Positions 23,548 to 31,616 of a DNA stretch of 64,000 nt are shown here, piece after piece. The position numbers and the translations under genes are program-made. The notes below the pieces were generated by a model that did no database searches, had not been told where the DNA came from, and was given only the letters and a program-made list of their open reading frames with translations. Position 1 is the first letter of the stretch; each line of letters opens with the position of its first letter. The stretch is from HGM11501 sp045123995 (GTDB taxonomy: Bacteria; Bacillota; Clostridia; CAKSNL01; HGM11501), in assembly GCA_045123995.1 (NCBI GenBank), contig JBGVKY010000025.1, positions 1 through 64,000 on the forward strand, read 5' to 3'.

Positions 23548-24301
23548 TGTCACCCCTGCCTTTCTTTTTTGCGATAACCGGAACCGCTCCTAAAGAAGGG
23601 ATTTCGGGGAACAACTCATCCATATCACTTTCTGTGAGAACCTTTGAGTTTATAAGGTCACGGAGAATGAAGAACAAAGCGGAAATTGCCGCACCTGCGA
23701 GAAAGCCCATTGCGACATTTCTTGTGATGTTGGGAGATGAAGGTGACAGGGGAACTTTTGTTGCTCCTGATATTAAAGTTACCGTGCCCGCTTTAAGTAT
23801 TTTCTTTATATAACCTCTGTTAGGGTCATTGGGGTCGGAATCTACTATATTACCATCCACAAAGGTTGCATCCGAAATAACATCTGCAAAAGCATTGACT
23901 AAAATCAGTGAATGCTCCGGATTGGGACTTGAAACCTTTACAGTAAAGTTCTCGGTTCCGCTGGATGCGACAGAGACCATAGAACGTATTTGTCCGAAAG
24001 AATATTTATCTCCAAGACCTGTGAGTTCATCTACCATAGAGATGCAGGCTTCATTTTTTATGAGTTCCGATATTGTTGAAACCAGCTCTACCGAAACGGA
24101 ATGGTCACCGCTGCTTACGGATTTGTAGCTTTCACGATTTTCGTTTGCCTGTACTGAAAGGGCAGCAGAAGATGAATATAAGGGAACCGCAAAGAACTTG
24201 GTGTAAGAAAAAGATAGAAGCGCTAAAACAACGGCACAGGAAACAATTATAGGAAGCTTTTTCAAAAGTATAAGAAAAAGCTGTTTTAAATTGATATCCA
24301 T
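23540..24301 (-). CDS. Wzz/CapA-type polysaccharide chain length regulator (253 aa)
   Basis: Membrane activator of the adjacent tyrosine kinase. It has the expected two membrane helices (about residues 15-35 and 198-218) flanking an extracytoplasmic domain, and the proline-rich segment KVPLSPSSPNIT just before helix 2. The start VDI/MDINLKQLFLILLKKLPII is typical. GGGGTG precedes the ATG. With CpsD it forms the split BY-kinase found in Firmicutes. Confidence 0.9.
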   Translation of the reverse strand: MDINLKQLFLILLKKLPIIVSCAVVLALLSFSYTKFFAVPLYSSSAALSVQANENRESYKSVSSGDHSVSVELVSTISELIKNEACISMVDELTGLGDKYSFGQIRSMVSVASSGTENFTVKVSSPNPEHSLILVNAFADVISDATFVDGNIVDSDPNDPNRGYIKKILKAGTVTLISGATKVPLSPSSPNITRNVAMGFLAGAAISALFFILRDLINSKVLTESDMDELFPEIPSLGAVPVIAKKKGRGDNA

Positions 24302-24336
24302 TGTTTCACCCCTTTTTACATACTAATACACATAAT

Positions 24337-24365
24337 ATATTACCACAAAAGTTATGGTTTGTAAA
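24337..24365 (-). promoter_or_regulatory. Promoter of the Wzz/CpsD pair
   Basis: Minus strand TTTACA (24365-24360), 17-nt spacer, TAATAT (24342-24337). Confidence 0.6.
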
Positions 24366-24398
24366 GGGGGTTTAAGAAAATAAAATAAGCTTTTATTA

Positions 24399-24427
24399 TT
24401 GACGATTTTTTAATGAGGTGATATAAT
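24399..24427 (+). promoter_or_regulatory. Promoter of the membrane-anchored helical protein gene
   Basis: TTGACG (24399-24404), 17-nt spacer, TATAAT (24422-24427). Confidence 0.65.
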
Positions 24428-24467
24428 TGAATTACTGGAGTCAAGAAGTTTAAGAAAGGAAAAAGAA

Positions 24468-25190
24468 ATGAGGAAAAAGATAGTTGTATTTGCCATCATT
24501 GTTGCAATTTTGTTGGGATTGGGCCTGTGGCAGAAAAACAATTTAAAGGCAATTTATATGTATTTTACCAGCGACACGGAAGAAGTAAGTAAAATTCTCG
24601 AAACCAACAGGGAAAATCTTGAAAAGGAAATATCAAAATACTCAGAGGATGTTCCCAGAACTTTAACAAAGGAGGAAGAAGAACTGATTGCATCCGGCGA
24701 GCTTTCTGTGGAAGATGCAACCAAAATGCTTCTGGAAGAAAATAATAAGAACGAAAATGTACCTGAAAACGAAAATCCGGGAAAGGCAGAAACAGAAAAT
24801 CCTCCTCTTAAAGAAGAAAAGCCTGAGAAAGACGGGAAGAAAAATGACGAAAGTGCAATAATAAAAAAATATACCGCACAGTTTTACAGCATGAAAGCCT
24901 ATTACATGGGGCAACTTTCCCAGATTGAATCAAAGGCAAAGGCAGAATATACTTCTTTAAGCACGGAAGAAAAGAAAAATCTTTCCAAGGCGGCGTTTGT
25001 GGGGAAATATGCAAGCTATGCCTTAAATCTGCAGAGCGAATGTGACTCTAAAGTGGACTCTCTTCTTAAGGATATGAAGAAAGAACTTAAGGAAGCAGGG
25101 GCGGACACAGGAATCATAACAACCATAAAAGAAGCATATGAAGCTGAAAAAACGGCCAGAAAGGCTTATTATCTGAATCTTGTAGGATAG
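24468..25190 (+). CDS. Membrane-anchored, helix-rich hypothetical protein (240 aa)
   Basis: Not recognised. An N-terminal hydrophobic anchor (about residues 4-22) leads into a helical stretch with TRENLEKEISKYSEDVPRTL, then a low-complexity acidic/Asn/Lys/Pro linker (about 95-130, ENENPGKAETENPPLKEEKP), and a second predicted helical domain rich in Ala, Lys and Glu (about 135-238). It would lie outside the membrane. The gene ends exactly where the SLH protein gene begins, so the two are probably cotranscribed, which suggests a cell-envelope role. Confidence 0.6.
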   Translation: MRKKIVVFAIIVAILLGLGLWQKNNLKAIYMYFTSDTEEVSKILETNRENLEKEISKYSEDVPRTLTKEEEELIASGELSVEDATKMLLEENNKNENVPENENPGKAETENPPLKEEKPEKDGKKNDESAIIKKYTAQFYSMKAYYMGQLSQIESKAKAEYTSLSTEEKKNLSKAAFVGKYASYALNLQSECDSKVDSLLKDMKKELKEAGADTGIITTIKEAYEAEKTARKAYYLNLVG

Positions 25191-26114
25191 GTGTTGGATT
25201 TGAAAAAAATAGTTGCTTTATTATTGATTTTAATCTTTTGTATTTCGGGAATTTCGGCAGAAGCGGTGTTTTACGATGTGGACACAGGTACTGAAGGGGG
25301 AAGGGCTATTTACGCCCTTAGTCAGAAAGGGATCATCGCAGGCTACGGAAACGGATTTTTCGGACCCGAGGATACGCTTACCCGTGCCCAGGCAGTGAAA
25401 ATTATAAACAGGGTGTTTTCTTATACTGTGCCGGGAGAGATATCTTTTCCCGACGTGGATAAAGCATCTTGGTACTATAATGATGTGGCAATAGGCGTTA
25501 ATGCAGGATATATAAAGGGCTATGAGTCGGGGCTTTTCGGACCTGATGATACCCTGACCCGCGAACAGATATGTGTTATGCTTGACAATATAATGCACTT
25601 TGTTATGCTCCCGGGAGAGATTGTGTTAAATGATGAGGTTTCGCTCTGGGCGGAAGAAAGTGTGAAAAAGATTCTATCCAACAGACTTGATAGTGTTGAT
25701 GAAAAAGGCAATTACAGAGCAAAAGAAGATATTACAAGGGAAGAGGCGTGCCTCATTTTAAGCCAGTTTGTAATGGATTCTCTTCCGGAAATACCACCCT
25801 TTGACATAAAGGCTGTGGCAAGGAAAGAGCTTGAGGACAGACTTGCCAGAGTTATAAAGGGAGTCAGAGAAGAACTTTTATTAAAGACGGAAATAAGTGA
25901 AATAAAAGCACTTTTCACAGCTATTGCCGATAATATGGAAAACTATCTTAATGATGCTTCCTTTGACTATAAAAAAGAGGCTGAAAACACAAAGAAAATG
26001 TACAGAGACTTGCCTAAGGAAACCAGGCAGAAAGCAAAAAATCTTCTGGTAAACTTCTTTTTGGACGATAAATATGCAGAAGATATAAATATTTTATACG
26101 ATTTCTTTTTCTGA
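25191..26114 (+). CDS. S-layer homology (SLH) domain protein (307 aa)
   Basis: Exported cell-wall-binding protein. A signal peptide (KKIVALLLILIFCISGISAEA) is followed by SLH repeats: one at about residues 25-80 (GIIAGYGNGFFGPEDTLTRA), one at about 85-140 (GYIKGYESGLFGPDDTLTRE), and a weaker third to about 200. SLH domains bind pyruvylated wall polymers. The C-terminal ~100 residues are helical with no known domain. The start is uncertain: GTG 25191, TTG 25194 or TTG 25200 are all possible and differ only before the signal peptide. Confidence 0.85.
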   Translation: MLDLKKIVALLLILIFCISGISAEAVFYDVDTGTEGGRAIYALSQKGIIAGYGNGFFGPEDTLTRAQAVKIINRVFSYTVPGEISFPDVDKASWYYNDVAIGVNAGYIKGYESGLFGPDDTLTREQICVMLDNIMHFVMLPGEIVLNDEVSLWAEESVKKILSNRLDSVDEKGNYRAKEDITREEACLILSQFVMDSLPEIPPFDIKAVARKELEDRLARVIKGVREELLLKTEISEIKALFTAIADNMENYLNDASFDYKKEAENTKKMYRDLPKETRQKAKNLLVNFFLDDKYAEDINILYDFFF

Positions 26115-26122
26115 GGTAGAAT

Positions 26123-26575
26123 GTGAAAGTTTTAATTGATGCAGACGGTTGTCCTGTTACATATATAACCGTCAATGAGGCAAAAAAAAGAAAAACGGAG
26201 GTATTGGTTTTTTCAGATACCTCCCATATATTCAGTATAAACGGAGTGGAAAACATAACCGTGGACAAAGGAGCTGACAGCGCGGATTTTGCCATAGCAA
26301 ATAAGGCAGAAAAAGGCGACCTTGTTATTACCCAGGACTACGGTCTTGCCTCCATGTGCCTTGCTAAAGGAGCTTATGCCTTAAGGCAGGACGGGGTCTT
26401 TTACACAGAGGATAATATTGATTTTCTTCTGGCAGGGAGATACGAGGCGAAAAAAGCTTTGAGAAGCGGAGCTAAAATTAAAGGCCCGAAAAAAAGAACG
26501 GGAGAAGAAGACAAAGCTTTCAAAGAGGCTTTGATAACATTTTTGGATAAATACATAAGAGAAGGGACAGAGTAA
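26123..26575 (+). CDS. YaiI/YqxD family (DUF188) protein (150 aa)
   Basis: Conserved UPF0178 protein with a PIN-like/NYN nuclease-type fold: starts with KVLIDADGCPV, and has VDKGADSADFAIAN and DLVITQDYGLASMCL, whose aspartates are the presumed metal site. Its cellular role is not established. GTG start behind GAGGTAG; follows the SLH gene by 8 bases. Confidence 0.9.
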   Translation: MKVLIDADGCPVTYITVNEAKKRKTEVLVFSDTSHIFSINGVENITVDKGADSADFAIANKAEKGDLVITQDYGLASMCLAKGAYALRQDGVFYTEDNIDFLLAGRYEAKKALRSGAKIKGPKKRTGEEDKAFKEALITFLDKYIREGTE

Positions 26576-27139
26576 ATGATTTCTGAGATTTTGGGTTATT
26601 CCTCTACATTGGCATCGGTAGTGGGCTTTCAGCTTAAAAAACAGTGGCAGATTGTGGTGGCACAGCTTTTTGCCAATGTACTTGTTGCCTTGAGCTATCT
26701 CTGGCTGGGGCCTGAGCAGATGGTTGGAGGTATAGTGTGTCTGGCAGGTGCAGCACAGACCTTTGTAAATTTCCTTTATTACAAAAAGGGAAAAACACCC
26801 TCGGGACTTTCCGTGGCAATATTTTTCGTGGTTTATGCCTTTGCGTCCGGAATCCCGATGCTTTTCATGGAAAGCATAAAAATCCCCTATGACCTTTTGC
26901 CGTTTTTGGGTTCAGTTGCATTCCTTTTTGCAATAAGTGCAAAAAATGCTTCCATAACAAGATGGCTTTTCGTTCTGAATGTATCAATATGGATAGTATA
27001 TGACGCAGTATCTTCTCCCATTGCTGTGGGAGCGCTGGTATCTCACTCCTGCATTTTGGTATCTCTTATTTTAGGGATTTTAAGATATGACATATTTAAG
27101 GCGATAATCGAAAAGAAAGTGGCAGGTATCGGAAAATAA
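26576..27139 (+). CDS. YgjV family inner membrane protein (187 aa)
   Basis: Conserved membrane protein with about six hydrophobic segments and the family-like blocks SVVGFQLKKQWQIV, AGAAQTFVNFLYYKK and ITRWLFVLNVSIWIVYD. Function unknown. The ATG follows the previous stop immediately, so it is coupled to the YaiI gene. Confidence 0.8.
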   Translation: MISEILGYSSTLASVVGFQLKKQWQIVVAQLFANVLVALSYLWLGPEQMVGGIVCLAGAAQTFVNFLYYKKGKTPSGLSVAIFFVVYAFASGIPMLFMESIKIPYDLLPFLGSVAFLFAISAKNASITRWLFVLNVSIWIVYDAVSSPIAVGALVSHSCILVSLILGILRYDIFKAIIEKKVAGIGK

Positions 27140-27178
27140 AAAAATCGTTCTTCCTTCTGAAGGAAGAACGATTTTTTA
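27139..27178. terminator. Bidirectional terminator
   Basis: Eighteen-bp perfect stem (27139-27156 with 27160-27177), loop CTG, A- and T-rich flanks; lies between convergent ygjV-like and methyltransferase genes. Confidence 0.9.
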
Positions 27179-28396
27179 TTATACAACCTGGAAAACGTAA
27201 AACTTGAGATAATCTGTTTCAGGAACATTCCATAAAATCGGATGGTCAGCACTTTGCTGACGGCATTCAATCTGGCGGAGGGATACAGAGGCTTCGGCCG
27301 CTGCTTCTTTAAGCATATCCATAAAAAGTTCATTTTTCATGAAATGTGAGCAGGAACAGGTGGCGAGATAACCTCCCCTGGGGAGAATTTTCATGGCTTT
27401 TTTATTTATTTCCTTATAGCCGAAGTAGGCGTTTTTAACTGTTTCGCTGCTCTTGGTAAAAGAAGGGGGATCTAAAATGATGAAGTCGTAGTAGCTTTTT
27501 TTGCTTTGTTCCATTTCTGTAAGCAAATCGAAGACATCAGCTTTTGTGAAGTCAAGATTAAGGGAATTTAAGGCTGCATTTTTTCTGGCTGAATTTAGGG
27601 CATCCTCGGAAATATCCACGGCATTTACATATTCAGCACCGCCAAAAGCTGCATTTAATGCAAAAGCACCTGTATGGGTGAAGCAGTCTAAAACCCTTTT
27701 GCCTTTTGACAGCTTTCTTACTAAAAGCCTGTTATATTTCTGATCCAGGAAAAATCCTGTTTTCTGCCCGTTTATATAGTCAACGTCAAATAAAATTCCG
27801 TTTTCATTTATAATGACATGCCCGTCTTTATCTGTGCTTAATCCCGGAGCATCATAAAATTCCTTATATTCTATTAGCCCCTCTTTTTGCCTTATTGCTA
27901 CATCATTTCTTTCGTATATGGCATTTACGGGATGTCCCTCGTTTTCTAAAAGTTCCTTGAGAAGAGAGAAAATCATAGGCTTTATGCGTTCTATTCCAAG
28001 TGACAGAACCTGAACGGACAGGACATCGGAAAACTTATCTACAGTAAGACCAGGGAACATATCCGCTTCGCCGAAAATGAGACGGCAGGAGGAAAAATCA
28101 TCTCCCATAACGGTTTTTCTGTAATCTATCGCCCACTTTAATCTTCTTCGGTAGAAGTCTTCGTCAAAGCGGTCATTGGCGTTTTTAGATATGACACGGA
28201 TACGGATTTTGGAATTGTCATTTATAAAACCTGTACCCAAAAATCTTTCCTTTTCTGAAAAAACATGTATGAGATCTCCGTTTTCATAAGCACCTTTTAT
28301 GCTTTTTACTTCACCCTCAAAAACCCAGGGATGCCCACCTTTTAAAGCACGTTCACCCTTTTTTGTTATTGTAGCTATGGCAAAAGATTTTTCCAC
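27179..28396 (-). CDS. Class I rRNA methyltransferase, RlmI/YwbD-like (405 aa)
   Basis: SAM-dependent cytosine-C5 rRNA methyltransferase of the RlmI type. An N-terminal PUA domain (GHPWVFEGEV, about residues 20-75) is followed by a Rossmann methyltransferase domain with VLDCFTHTGAFALNAA (about 236), VDISEDAL, FIILDPPSFTK and TCSCSHFM with the catalytic Cys. The length fits. AGGAGG precedes the ATG. It sits alone under its own promoter. Confidence 0.92.
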   Translation of the reverse strand: MEKSFAIATITKKGERALKGGHPWVFEGEVKSIKGAYENGDLIHVFSEKERFLGTGFINDNSKIRIRVISKNANDRFDEDFYRRRLKWAIDYRKTVMGDDFSSCRLIFGEADMFPGLTVDKFSDVLSVQVLSLGIERIKPMIFSLLKELLENEGHPVNAIYERNDVAIRQKEGLIEYKEFYDAPGLSTDKDGHVIINENGILFDVDYINGQKTGFFLDQKYNRLLVRKLSKGKRVLDCFTHTGAFALNAAFGGAEYVNAVDISEDALNSARKNAALNSLNLDFTKADVFDLLTEMEQSKKSYYDFIILDPPSFTKSSETVKNAYFGYKEINKKAMKILPRGGYLATCSCSHFMKNELFMDMLKEAAAEASVSLRQIECRQQSADHPILWNVPETDYLKFYVFQVV

Positions 28397-28428
28397 AAGA
28401 AAACCTCCTTAGATTGTCTGCGGTTTTC

Positions 28429-28457
28429 ATTATAATAAAAGCTTAAGATAATGTCAA
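28429..28457 (-). promoter_or_regulatory. Promoter of the rRNA methyltransferase gene
   Basis: Minus strand TTGACA (28457-28452), 17-nt spacer, TATAAT (28434-28429). Confidence 0.75.
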
Positions 28458-28471
28458 TAGTTGTATTTTAA

Positions 28472-28500
28472 TTGACATTTATAAAGAAAAATAGTATAAT
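28472..28500 (+). promoter_or_regulatory. Promoter of the acyltransferase/acyl-CoA synthetase operon
   Basis: Perfect TTGACA (28472-28477), 17-nt spacer, TATAAT (28495-28500). Confidence 0.8.
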
Positions 28501-28541
28501 ATAAAAGTCTTATTTCAAAATTACTTGTAGGAGGGGAATTT

Positions 28542-29408
28542 ATGAGATGGGGAGACAGATATGACGCGAAGAGAGTGCGTGATATTGACGGAATACATCA
28601 CTATATGGCATATTTAATGCCTAAAAGATGTGATGCTGAATGTTATATAAATCAAAAGATTGATATAACGAAGCTGCTTAAGTATATAGAAGAGAAAAAT
28701 GCAAGCGGAGAAAGAAAGGTAACTCTTTTCCATTGCTTCATTGCAGCTATGGCAAGGACAATTAAAATGCGTCCTTTGTTAAACAGGTATATTTCGGGTA
28801 AAAGGTTCTATGACAGAAATGAAATTTCCATGGGCTTTACCGTAAAGAAAAAATTTACTGACCATGCGGAAGAAACTGTTATGGTATACAGGCCCAAGGA
28901 CGAGGAAAACTTAGTTGCTATAACAGACAGACTCTCGCCTAAGGTAAAGGAAGCCAAAAAAGAGTCGGACAACGGGCAAAGCGTGGATGATATACTGAAC
29001 ATTGTAAAGAAATTCCCGAAGCCCATCATGCACCTTTTTATGGCGTTTATGAGGTTTGCTGACAATAACGGACTTATGCCCAAGGCCTTTAGCAGTGTGG
29101 ATTTCAATTACTGCACAGTGCTTTTGTCCAATCTTGGTAGCATAAAGTGCGATGCTGTGTACCACCATCTCAATAATTTCGGGACAAACAGTATTGTAAT
29201 TACGATAGGAGAGATGCATAAGGAAGTAATGCTTGACGAAAACGGAGATCAGGTTGTAAGAGATGTTGTGAACATCGGTGCAACCGTGGATGAGAGGATC
29301 TCCGACGGATTTTATTTTGCAAGGTCATTAAAGCTTATAAAGCATCTTTTCAATAATCCGGAATTGCTGGATAAACCCTTGTCAGAGGTGATAGAATTTG
29401 AATTCTGA
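28542..29408 (+). CDS. CAT/E2-fold acyltransferase-like protein (288 aa)
   Basis: Resembles the catalytic domain of 2-oxo acid dehydrogenase E2 / chloramphenicol acetyltransferase, but has no lipoyl or E1-binding domain and no dehydrogenase genes nearby. The fold is seen in MARTIKMRPLLNRYISGKRF, VDFNYCTVLLSNLGS and the C-terminal VDERISDGFYFARSL (about residues 247-261). There the usual catalytic His of DHRxxDG or HHxxxDG is Glu, so normal acyl transfer chemistry may be altered or lost. AGGAGGGG precedes the ATG. It overlaps the acyl-CoA synthetase gene, implying joint action on an acyl-CoA. Confidence 0.8.
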   Translation: MRWGDRYDAKRVRDIDGIHHYMAYLMPKRCDAECYINQKIDITKLLKYIEEKNASGERKVTLFHCFIAAMARTIKMRPLLNRYISGKRFYDRNEISMGFTVKKKFTDHAEETVMVYRPKDEENLVAITDRLSPKVKEAKKESDNGQSVDDILNIVKKFPKPIMHLFMAFMRFADNNGLMPKAFSSVDFNYCTVLLSNLGSIKCDAVYHHLNNFGTNSIVITIGEMHKEVMLDENGDQVVRDVVNIGATVDERISDGFYFARSLKLIKHLFNNPELLDKPLSEVIEFEF

Positions 29409-31113
29409 AGCATGGTATAAATTTTACGGAGATACTCCGAGGTCAATAGATTACCCTGAAACTTCAATGTATGAACTTATAAAAACAACAAAGGATAAAT
29501 ACCCCTCGTACAAGGCATATGATTTCATGGGGAACACAAAAACATATGCTGAATTCATAGAGGAAATAGACCTTTGTGCCAAAGCTCTTTTGGCTGAGGG
29601 TGTAAGAGCTGGCGACAGAGTTACTATTTGTATGCCTAATATGCCTCAGGCGGTGGTTATGTTCTACGCAATAAATAAAATAGGCGCCGTGGCAAATATG
29701 ATTCATCCTCTTTCGGCAGAAAACGAAATTTTGTTTTATTTAAATAAAAGCAAAAGCGTTCTGGCTCTTACTCTTACAAGCTTTTACAGTAAGTTTGAAT
29801 CCATAATGAATCAGACTTCATTAAACAGGGTTATAGTAACCAAAATCGGGGAAGCTCTTCCTCTGATTAAGGGTGTGGCGTATAAGTTTATAGGTCATGA
29901 GAGAACGGTAAAGACCGATGATAATGCCATTACATATTCCGATTTTATAAAAAAAGGAAAAAAGTATATGGGTAAAATGCCTCCATGTCCTAAGGATCTG
30001 GATGTGGCGGTTATTTTATACAGCGGCGGCACAACGGGAACGGCCAAGGGGATTTTGCTTACAAACAGAAACTTCAATGCTCTGGCACTTCAGACATCAG
30101 CGGCGAGCGGTTGCCTTATTCCCGGTGATATAATGCTTTCGGCAATGCCTATATTCCACGGCTTCGGTCTTGGTGTCTGCATACACACAATCTTGGTTAC
30201 AGGCTGCATGTGTGCACTGGTTCCTAAGGTTGATGTTAAAGAGTTCGCCGGTCACTTCAAGAAGTACAGGCCAAATTATATGGCGGGAGTTCCTACCTTG
30301 TTTGAAGCAATGATGCGCTCCGAGGGCATGAAAGATGTGGATTTGTCGTGCCTTAAAGGTGTTTTTTCAGGAGGAGATTCACTTTCTGTTTCTCTTAAAA
30401 AGAAAGTTGATGCATTTTTAGCCGAGCACGGTGCAAAAATTCAGGTTAGAGAGGGCTATGGTCTTACGGAGTGTGTTACGGCAAGCTGCCTTACTCCCAA
30501 AGATTATTACAGAGAAGGCTCAATCGGTATACCTTTCCCGGACGTATTTTATAAAATTGTTATTCCTGATACCTTTGACGAAGCGGAAGCGGGCGAAATG
30601 GGCGAAATTTGTATAGCAGGTCCCACTCTTATGGAGGGCTATCTTGACGAACCCAAGGAAACAGCCAAGACCTTGCAGATTCATGAAGACGGTATAACCT
30701 GGCTTCACACAGGGGATCTGGGATATATGGACGAAGACGGCTTTGTTTATTTTAAGCAGAGACTTAAAAGAATGATTATTACAAGCGGTTATAATGTGTA
30801 TCCTTCGCAGATTGAAAATGTAATAGATTCTCATGAGGCGGTAATGCTTTCTACGGTTATAGGTGTAAAGGATGATTACCGTATGCAAAGAATAAAGGCG
30901 TTTATTGTATTAAAGCCCGGTTATACACCAACTGACGAAATAAAGCAGTCGATAAAAGAGCTTTGCGAGAAAAATATTGCAAAATATGCTCTTCCCAGAG
31001 AATATGAATTCAGGGATTCACTTCCCAAAACCCTGGTGGGTAAAGTCGCTTTTTCTGTTTTGGAGAAAGAAGAAAACGAAAAAAACAAAGAATTGGTCAC
31101 CAATGTTAAATAA
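29398..31113 (+). CDS. AMP-forming acyl-CoA synthetase (571 aa)
   Basis: ANL-superfamily enzyme activating a carboxylic acid via an acyl-AMP to acyl-CoA. Motifs: YSGGTTGTAKGI (about residue 207-218), the YGLTE box (about 355), WLHTGDLGYMDEDGFVYF, and a C-terminal lysine in PKTLVGKVAF. No membrane segment. The TTG start (SD GAGGTGA 7 bases upstream) overlaps the upstream gene by 11 bases. The acid is unknown; the neighbour suggests the acyl group is passed to a partner. Confidence 0.92.
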   Translation: MNSEAWYKFYGDTPRSIDYPETSMYELIKTTKDKYPSYKAYDFMGNTKTYAEFIEEIDLCAKALLAEGVRAGDRVTICMPNMPQAVVMFYAINKIGAVANMIHPLSAENEILFYLNKSKSVLALTLTSFYSKFESIMNQTSLNRVIVTKIGEALPLIKGVAYKFIGHERTVKTDDNAITYSDFIKKGKKYMGKMPPCPKDLDVAVILYSGGTTGTAKGILLTNRNFNALALQTSAASGCLIPGDIMLSAMPIFHGFGLGVCIHTILVTGCMCALVPKVDVKEFAGHFKKYRPNYMAGVPTLFEAMMRSEGMKDVDLSCLKGVFSGGDSLSVSLKKKVDAFLAEHGAKIQVREGYGLTECVTASCLTPKDYYREGSIGIPFPDVFYKIVIPDTFDEAEAGEMGEICIAGPTLMEGYLDEPKETAKTLQIHEDGITWLHTGDLGYMDEDGFVYFKQRLKRMIITSGYNVYPSQIENVIDSHEAVMLSTVIGVKDDYRMQRIKAFIVLKPGYTPTDEIKQSIKELCEKNIAKYALPREYEFRDSLPKTLVGKVAFSVLEKEENEKNKELVTNVK

Positions 31114-31136
31114 ATATTAAAATTTGATTTCTTCTA

Positions 31137-31165
31137 TTGAAAAATTATGGAATAAGTAGTATGAT
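31137..31165 (+). promoter_or_regulatory. Promoter of ireB
   Basis: TTGAAA (31137-31142), 17-nt spacer, TATGAT (31160-31165). Confidence 0.55.
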
Positions 31166-31190
31166 AGCAAAAGAAAGGACGGTGTAACCG

Positions 31191-31442
31191 ATGAATATAG
31201 AAAATACAACGATGTTTAACCTTCCCATAGACAGAGGGGATGAAATAAAAAAGGCTCTTGAGATAGTTGCTTCGGCGCTTCGGGAGAAAGGCTATGACCC
31301 CATTGGGCAGATTGTGGGTTACATCATGTCGGGTGATCCCAGTTATATAACAAGTCATAACGGGGCCAGAGCTATCATGAGTAAAATCGAACGTGACGAG
31401 CTTTTAGAGGTCGTGTTTGGAGACTATCTTTCAGATAAGTAA
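31191..31442 (+). CDS. ireB: IreB family regulatory phosphoprotein (83 aa)
   Basis: Small cytosolic UPF0297 protein; the Enterococcus homolog is phosphorylated on threonine by the PASTA kinase IreK and affects cephalosporin resistance. Seen: the N-terminal TTMFNLP with candidate Thr residues, ALREKGYDPIGQIVGYIMSG, DPSYITSHNGARAIMSKIER, as in the family. The usual neighbour ruvX is absent; a terminator follows directly. Confidence 0.93.
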   Translation: MNIENTTMFNLPIDRGDEIKKALEIVASALREKGYDPIGQIVGYIMSGDPSYITSHNGARAIMSKIERDELLEVVFGDYLSDK

Positions 31443-31449
31443 TTAAAAT

Positions 31450-31491
31450 AAAGATTTCGGTAAAAAAGTTTTCCGAAATCTTTATTTTTTT
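31450..31491 (+). terminator. Terminator of ireB
   Basis: Eleven-bp stem (31450-31460 with 31473-31483) followed by a T-tract. Confidence 0.8.
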
Positions 31492-31504
31492 TTGGTGGTT
31501 TTGC

Positions 31505-31533
31505 TTGACTTTTTTAAAAAAAACATATACAAT
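31505..31533 (+). promoter_or_regulatory. Promoter of rny
   Basis: TTGACT (31505-31510), 17-nt spacer, TACAAT (31528-31533); leader of about 75 nt. Confidence 0.55.
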
Positions 31534-31616
31534 TATTATAATACGGGGATATTGTTGTTTTCATAAAGATGCTGGAGAACATCACCCCGTTTCATATAAA
31601 GGAGGTCGAAAGACAA

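Noticed and set aside
28542..29408. Chloramphenicol acetyltransferase (resistance gene)
   Set aside because: The catalytic HHxxxDG motif is absent and the operon partner is an acyl-CoA synthetase; resistance is not supported.
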